A stretch of 64,000 nt of DNA from Micromonospora_J zhanjiangensis (GTDB lineage: Bacteria; Actinomycetota; Actinomycetes; Mycobacteriales; Micromonosporaceae), in contig NZ_JBHSBN010000026.1 of NCBI RefSeq assembly GCF_042650605.1, positions 1-64,000 of the forward strand, in the 5' to 3' direction. A program made the position numbers and the translations under genes. Below, in pieces: positions 60,995-64,000 of this stretch. The notes under the pieces are model-generated. The model was not told where the DNA came from, did no database searches, and saw nothing but the letters and a program-made list of their open reading frames with translations. Each line of letters starts with the position of its first letter. Within the stretch, counting starts at the first letter, position 1.

Positions 60995-61660
60995 ATGGAC
61001 GGCACGATGGCGTACCTGGTGACGGTGGCCGGATGCCTGATCGCGGTGGCCGGGATCGTGGTGGCGGTGTTGGCGATCCGCAAGGCGAAGCGGGACGTCG
61101 AACGGACCACCCGGGCCAGGGCCGGAGCCGGGAACGGCGATCCGTTCCGGACGGCGGACGACGACGCGGACGCGCTGCGCGGCGACCCGCGCCGCATCAC
61201 CCCCGGCGACATCGTGGAGATCCGCACCGTCTCGTACCCGGTACGCGGCAGCGTCCGGTTCAGCGAGGGTGACTGGACCCGGGCCGAGCACCTGCTCGAC
61301 GACCCCGAGGGCGGCAAGCGGTGGCTCTCCGTCGAGGAGGACCCGGAACTCGAACTGGTGGTCTGGGCCGAGGTGCCCGGCGCGACGCTGACCCCGGGAC
61401 CGGCGAGCCTGGACTTCGACGGCCGGCGGTATACCAGTGACGAGTCCGGCCGGGCCCGGTTCACCGCGGTCGGCACCACCGGCCTGAACCCCACCGGCAC
61501 CATGCGCTACCACGACTACCGGGCCGTCGGCGAGGACGGCGTCCGGCTCTCCTTCGAGGCGTACGGGGACAGCGACCGGTGGGAGCTGGGCCGGGGCGAG
61601 CGGTTGTCCCGCGCCGAGGTGCGCATCTACCCGCACACCGAGCCGACCCCGGCGAGCTGA
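60995..61660 (+). CDS. DUF4178-type membrane-anchored protein
   Basis: The product is 221 residues from ATG 60995, with GGGAGAGG about eight bases upstream. One N-terminal membrane helix (TMAYLVTVAGCLIAVAGIVV) is followed by a basic linker. A beta-rich DUF4178 domain runs from about residue 68 (PGDIVEIRTVSYPVRGSVRF, RWLSVEEDPELELVVWAEVP, FDGRRYTSDESGRARF, MRYHDYRAVG). DUF4178 genes in actinomycetes often lie with spermidine synthase, DUF350 and DUF4247 genes; here the gene is followed only by a short frame, so that cluster is reduced or lost. Confidence 0.75.
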   Translation: MDGTMAYLVTVAGCLIAVAGIVVAVLAIRKAKRDVERTTRARAGAGNGDPFRTADDDADALRGDPRRITPGDIVEIRTVSYPVRGSVRFSEGDWTRAEHLLDDPEGGKRWLSVEEDPELELVVWAEVPGATLTPGPASLDFDGRRYTSDESGRARFTAVGTTGLNPTGTMRYHDYRAVGEDGVRLSFEAYGDSDRWELGRGERLSRAEVRIYPHTEPTPAS

Positions 61661-61664
61661 CGGC

Positions 61665-61772
61665 ATGCTGGTCAACTTCCCGGCCGACCGGCGGCGGCTC
61701 GACGTGCCCGCGTCCACCCTGCTGCAACCCCGGGTGCTGGAGTATGCCCGGTCGGAGTGGCGTGGCTACTGA
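61665..61772 (+). CDS. Possible 35-residue peptide or gene remnant
   Basis: ATG 61665 starts four bases after the stop codon of the DUF4178 gene and gives MLVNFPADRRRLDVPASTLL, then QPRVLEYARSEWRGY and a stop. Codon use looks protein-like, but no family is recognised. It could be the start of a lost downstream gene, truncated at about 61772. Confidence 0.3.
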   Translation: MLVNFPADRRRLDVPASTLLQPRVLEYARSEWRGY

Positions 61773-61886
61773 CGCGTCCCGGGGCACCGGGCACTACCCG
61801 CTCAGGCGCGTCGAATGCGGTTTGTCCGGGTCGACTGGCAGGGTATCGGTACCTTGCCATTTTCATGGTCTAGTGAGGGAGGGCCC

Positions 61887-62633
61887 GTGACGGATCCCAG
61901 CAGGCCGGCCGCATCCGCGACCGGGGCACGTCCGAGCAGTGTCACGATTTCGAGTTATCTCCTCTACGCGGTCGCCGCGCTCCAGGTGATCAGTGTGATC
62001 CTGGAGCTGTCCTTCATCGGGAAGACCCAGCAGGTCCTCAAGGACGCCTACGCCGGCACCTCGGGCGAGGGCGCCGAGGGTTTCGCCACGGCGGCCGGCA
62101 TCGGCGGGGCCGTCGTGCAGTTGCTGGTCGCCGCCGGCCTGGTGGTGCTGGCGACGCTGAACAACCGGGGTAAGAACGTCTCCCGGATCATCACCTGGGT
62201 GGTCGGCGGCCTCGCGGTCTGCTGCTTCGGCGCCAGCTTCGGCAGCCGTGGCCTGGCCCGGTCGATGAACACCGGCAGCGGCAACAACGTGCCGAGCGCC
62301 GACGAGATCCAGCGCCGGCTCGACGACGTGCTGCCCTCCTGGTACGGGACGGTCAGCACGCTGCTGGCGGTGCTGATCCTGATCGCGTTGCTGGTGGCGT
62401 TGATCCTGCTGGCCCTGCCGGCGTCCAACGCGTTCTTCCGCAAGCCGGCGCCGAACGCGGGCTGGGAGCCGCCGGTGCCGGGCGCCAGCTACCCGGGCCA
62501 CCCGCAGTCGACCGACCCGGGCTACCCGCAGACGCCGGGCTACCCGCAGGCTCCCGGTCACCCGCAGGCCCCGGGGCACCCGCAGGATCCCGGCGCGAAC
62601 CCGCCGGGCCCGCAGTCCGGTCCGCAGGCGTAG
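61887..62633 (+). CDS. Four-helix membrane protein with Pro/Gly/His-rich tail
   Basis: The product is 248 residues from GTG 61887, with GAGGGAGGG upstream. Four membrane helices are predicted: SSYLLYAVAALQVISVILEL, AVVQLLVAAGLVVLATL, IITWVVGGLAVCCFGASFG and STLLAVLILIALLVALILLA. A cytoplasmic or external tail has repeated GYPQxP/GHPQxP units (TPGYPQAPGHPQAPGHPQ). Similar multi-helix proteins with Pro-rich tails are common in actinomycetes and uncharacterised. Two unusual hairpins follow the stop codon. Confidence 0.7.
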   Translation: MTDPSRPAASATGARPSSVTISSYLLYAVAALQVISVILELSFIGKTQQVLKDAYAGTSGEGAEGFATAAGIGGAVVQLLVAAGLVVLATLNNRGKNVSRIITWVVGGLAVCCFGASFGSRGLARSMNTGSGNNVPSADEIQRRLDDVLPSWYGTVSTLLAVLILIALLVALILLALPASNAFFRKPAPNAGWEPPVPGASYPGHPQSTDPGYPQTPGYPQAPGHPQAPGHPQDPGANPPGPQSGPQA

Positions 62634-62642
62634 CCGGACCAC

Positions 62643-62734
62643 TGAACCTTTTTCAACCTCCCCTTGCGCTCCGGCGTCGGCCGAGGTCGAAGACGCGGCT
62701 TGCGCACCGCGCGGTTCAGGTTGAAAAAGGTTCA
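62643..62734. repeat. Inverted repeat with A/T-rich arms after the membrane protein gene
   Basis: TGAACCTTTTTCAACCT (62643-62659) and its exact complement (62718-62734) are separated by 58 bases. The arms contain T5/A5 runs, rare in this genome. It begins nine bases after the stop codon, and could be a terminator or the ends of a small palindromic element. Confidence 0.65.
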
Positions 62735-62748
62735 CTCTCCACCCGTTC

Positions 62749-62803
62749 GATCATGAGGTTGGCGGCGTGCGGACCCGATCCGACGCCGCCAACCTTCATG
62801 ATC
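62749..62803. repeat. Near-perfect 20-base inverted repeat sharing GATCATGA with another hairpin
   Basis: GATCATGAGGTTGGCGGCGT (62749-62768) pairs with 62783-62803 with one bulged T, around a 14-base loop. The GATCATGA(A)GGTTG-type outer stem is shared with the hairpin at 30972-31032, suggesting one repeat family. Confidence 0.65.
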
Positions 62804-62868
62804 ATCCTCGACCGGTGGACGGTCGGTTAGGTTGGGGACCCTTCGCGGGTCCAGGTGAGGAGGCAGCT

Positions 62869-63723
62869 GTGGGCGGAACGATCGGGCAACCGCCGGACGG
62901 TGCCGGAGCCGCCACGCCGCAGCCGGCGCGGGTGGCCGGCCGCGCGCTGGTCACCGGGGCGACCGCGGGCATCGGCGCGGCCTTCGCCCGCCGGCTCGCG
63001 GCCGACGGCAGCCACCTGGTGCTGGTGGCCCGGGACGAGCGCCGGCTGGCGGACCTCGCGGCCGAGTTGACCGACCGGTACGGCGTCCCGGTCGACGTGC
63101 TGCCGGCCGATCTGGCCACCGACGACGGGTGCGCGTCGGTGGAGGACCGGCTCCGCGCCGACGACGATCCGGTCGACCTGCTGGTCAACAACGCCGGGAC
63201 CAGTCTCAACCGGAGCTTCGTCCGGTCCACCGTCGCCGACGAGGAACGGTTGCTCCGGCTCAACGTCCACGCGGTCATGCGACTGACTCTCGCGGCCCTG
63301 CCGGGCATGACGCGCCGACGGCACGGGGCAGTGATAAATGTCTCTTCGGTCGCGGGCTTCGCGGCGGTGCAGCCTGGGTCGACGTACTCCGCGAGCAAGG
63401 CGTGGGTGACCAACTTCAGCGAATCGGTGGGCGCCTCCGTGCGCCCCGCCGGCGTGCGGGTGATGGCGCTGTGCCCGGGCTACACCCGGACCGAGTTCCA
63501 CGACCGGGCCGGCATCAACATGTCGAAGACGCCGGGCTGGATGTGGTTGCGGGCCGACGACGTCGTCCGGGACGCCCTGCGTGACCTGCGGCGGAACCGG
63601 TCGGTGAGCGTTCCGGACTGGCGCTACAAGGCCGCGGTCTTCGCCCTGCGGCACGCCCCGCGCCGGCTGATCCAGGCGGTGTCGCCCGACTCCCGCGGCC
63701 GGGACCGGGGCAACCGGACCTGA
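62869..63723 (+). CDS. Short-chain dehydrogenase/reductase
   Basis: The product is 284 residues from GTG 62869, with GTGAGGAGG just upstream. The cofactor motif is TGATAGIG and the NNAG motif is VNNAGTS. The catalytic Ser and Tyr-Lys lie in INVSSVAGFAA and YSASKAW. A 25-residue N-terminal extension precedes the fold, and the C-terminal part (RYKAAVFALRHAPRRLIQAV) is amphipathic, as in DltE-like or ketoreductase SDRs that touch membranes. The substrate is unknown. It is the last complete gene before pyrE. Confidence 0.87.
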   Translation: MGGTIGQPPDGAGAATPQPARVAGRALVTGATAGIGAAFARRLAADGSHLVLVARDERRLADLAAELTDRYGVPVDVLPADLATDDGCASVEDRLRADDDPVDLLVNNAGTSLNRSFVRSTVADEERLLRLNVHAVMRLTLAALPGMTRRRHGAVINVSSVAGFAAVQPGSTYSASKAWVTNFSESVGASVRPAGVRVMALCPGYTRTEFHDRAGINMSKTPGWMWLRADDVVRDALRDLRRNRSVSVPDWRYKAAVFALRHAPRRLIQAVSPDSRGRDRGNRT

Positions 63724-63922
63724 CCGCACGGCGCCGCCTCCGTCCCGGCTCGTGGGACATCGGGCCGCCGGGCCGGCGTCACCGAACGCACCGTCGATCC
63801 ACCCCGGCGGGTACGTAGAGTGATCGACAATTGACGGCTCTGGTTGCCTGGAGAACGTTCGGCGTCACATAGGGCAGGGTCGTTCAACTAACTCACAGGC
63901 TGAAGCAGTACTCTTGGCGACC

Positions 63923-64000
63923 ATGGGGGACCACGACGACCTGCGTAAATTCATCACTGACCTAGCTGTCGTACACGGTCGCGTAGTGCTGTCCTCGGGT
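63923..64000 (+). CDS. pyrE: Orotate phosphoribosyltransferase, N-terminal part (cut by window edge)
   Basis: ATG 63923 opens a frame reading MGDHDDLRKFITDLAVVHGR, then VVLSSG at the window edge. This is the characteristic start of actinobacterial PyrE, in which VxLSSG precedes the dimer-forming strand. PyrE transfers a ribose-phosphate group from PRPP to orotate in pyrimidine synthesis. Only 26 codons are visible, so the catalytic loop cannot be checked. The 199 bases before it contain no gene that I recognise. Confidence 0.85.
   Translation, partial: MGDHDDLRKFITDLAVVHGRVVLSSG

Overview
The window is very GC-rich DNA from an actinomycete. The HspR/HAIR-controlled dnaK operon, the HspR-type clpB promoter, DUF6458 and DUF4178 proteins, MmyB-type regulators and the codon bias fit Micromonosporaceae (a Micromonospora-like genome). 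The family assignment is inference. All calls come from reading the sequence and translations; no database search was run.

Region 1 (1-9 kb) is an accessory, decaying zone. It holds a transposase tail, a 5'-truncated doxX, a DUF6458 remnant, an ECF41 sigma factor with no ordinary start codon, an intact divergent DoxX/ECF sigma pair, a tyrosine-integrase tail, a secreted CBM2 protein, a divergent SDR/MmyB-regulator pair, and an IS605-type right end fused to a LysR tail. Region 2 (9-24 kb) carries small-metabolism and regulatory genes: XRE regulator-cutA, a P450, a secreted trypsin-like protease, LysR with a divergent VOC protein, a VapBC45-like pair, an aminoglycoside-phosphotransferase-like enzyme, a D,D-carboxypeptidase, flavin enzymes, a second VapBC pair and a phosphoribosyltransferase.

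Region 3 (23-36 kb) holds an RlpA-like protein, a SpoIIE-type phosphatase, a FadE-type acyl-CoA dehydrogenase with a promoter and operator-like palindrome, a SixA-like phosphatase, TrhA, PxpA, a thioredoxin/NHL protein, and a 906-residue Pro/Gly-rich membrane protein. Region 4 (36-48 kb) has a three-gene 2-oxoacid dehydrogenase operon (E1alpha-E1beta-E2), a NarL-type two-component system with a small membrane protein, and two overlapping dynamin-like GTPase genes.

Region 5 (48-64 kb) is the core stress-response block. HAIR-dnaK-grpE-dnaJ-hspR is followed by a KhtTU-like K+/H+ antiporter pair, a GlxA-type AraC regulator, clpB with its own HAIR site, several small genes, a membrane protein, an SDR, and the first 26 codons of pyrE at the right edge. 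HspR should repress both dnaK and clpB through the two HAIR sites.

The most unusual features are these. An internally deleted tnpB lies between the clpB HAIR site and the clpB start codon. A set of long, near-perfect intergenic hairpins (17-22 bp arms) occurs, one of them inside the dnaK operon between grpE and dnaJ. The ECF41 gene looks readable only from an ATT codon or an internal ATG. No tRNA, rRNA, CRISPR array or complete insertion sequence was found.
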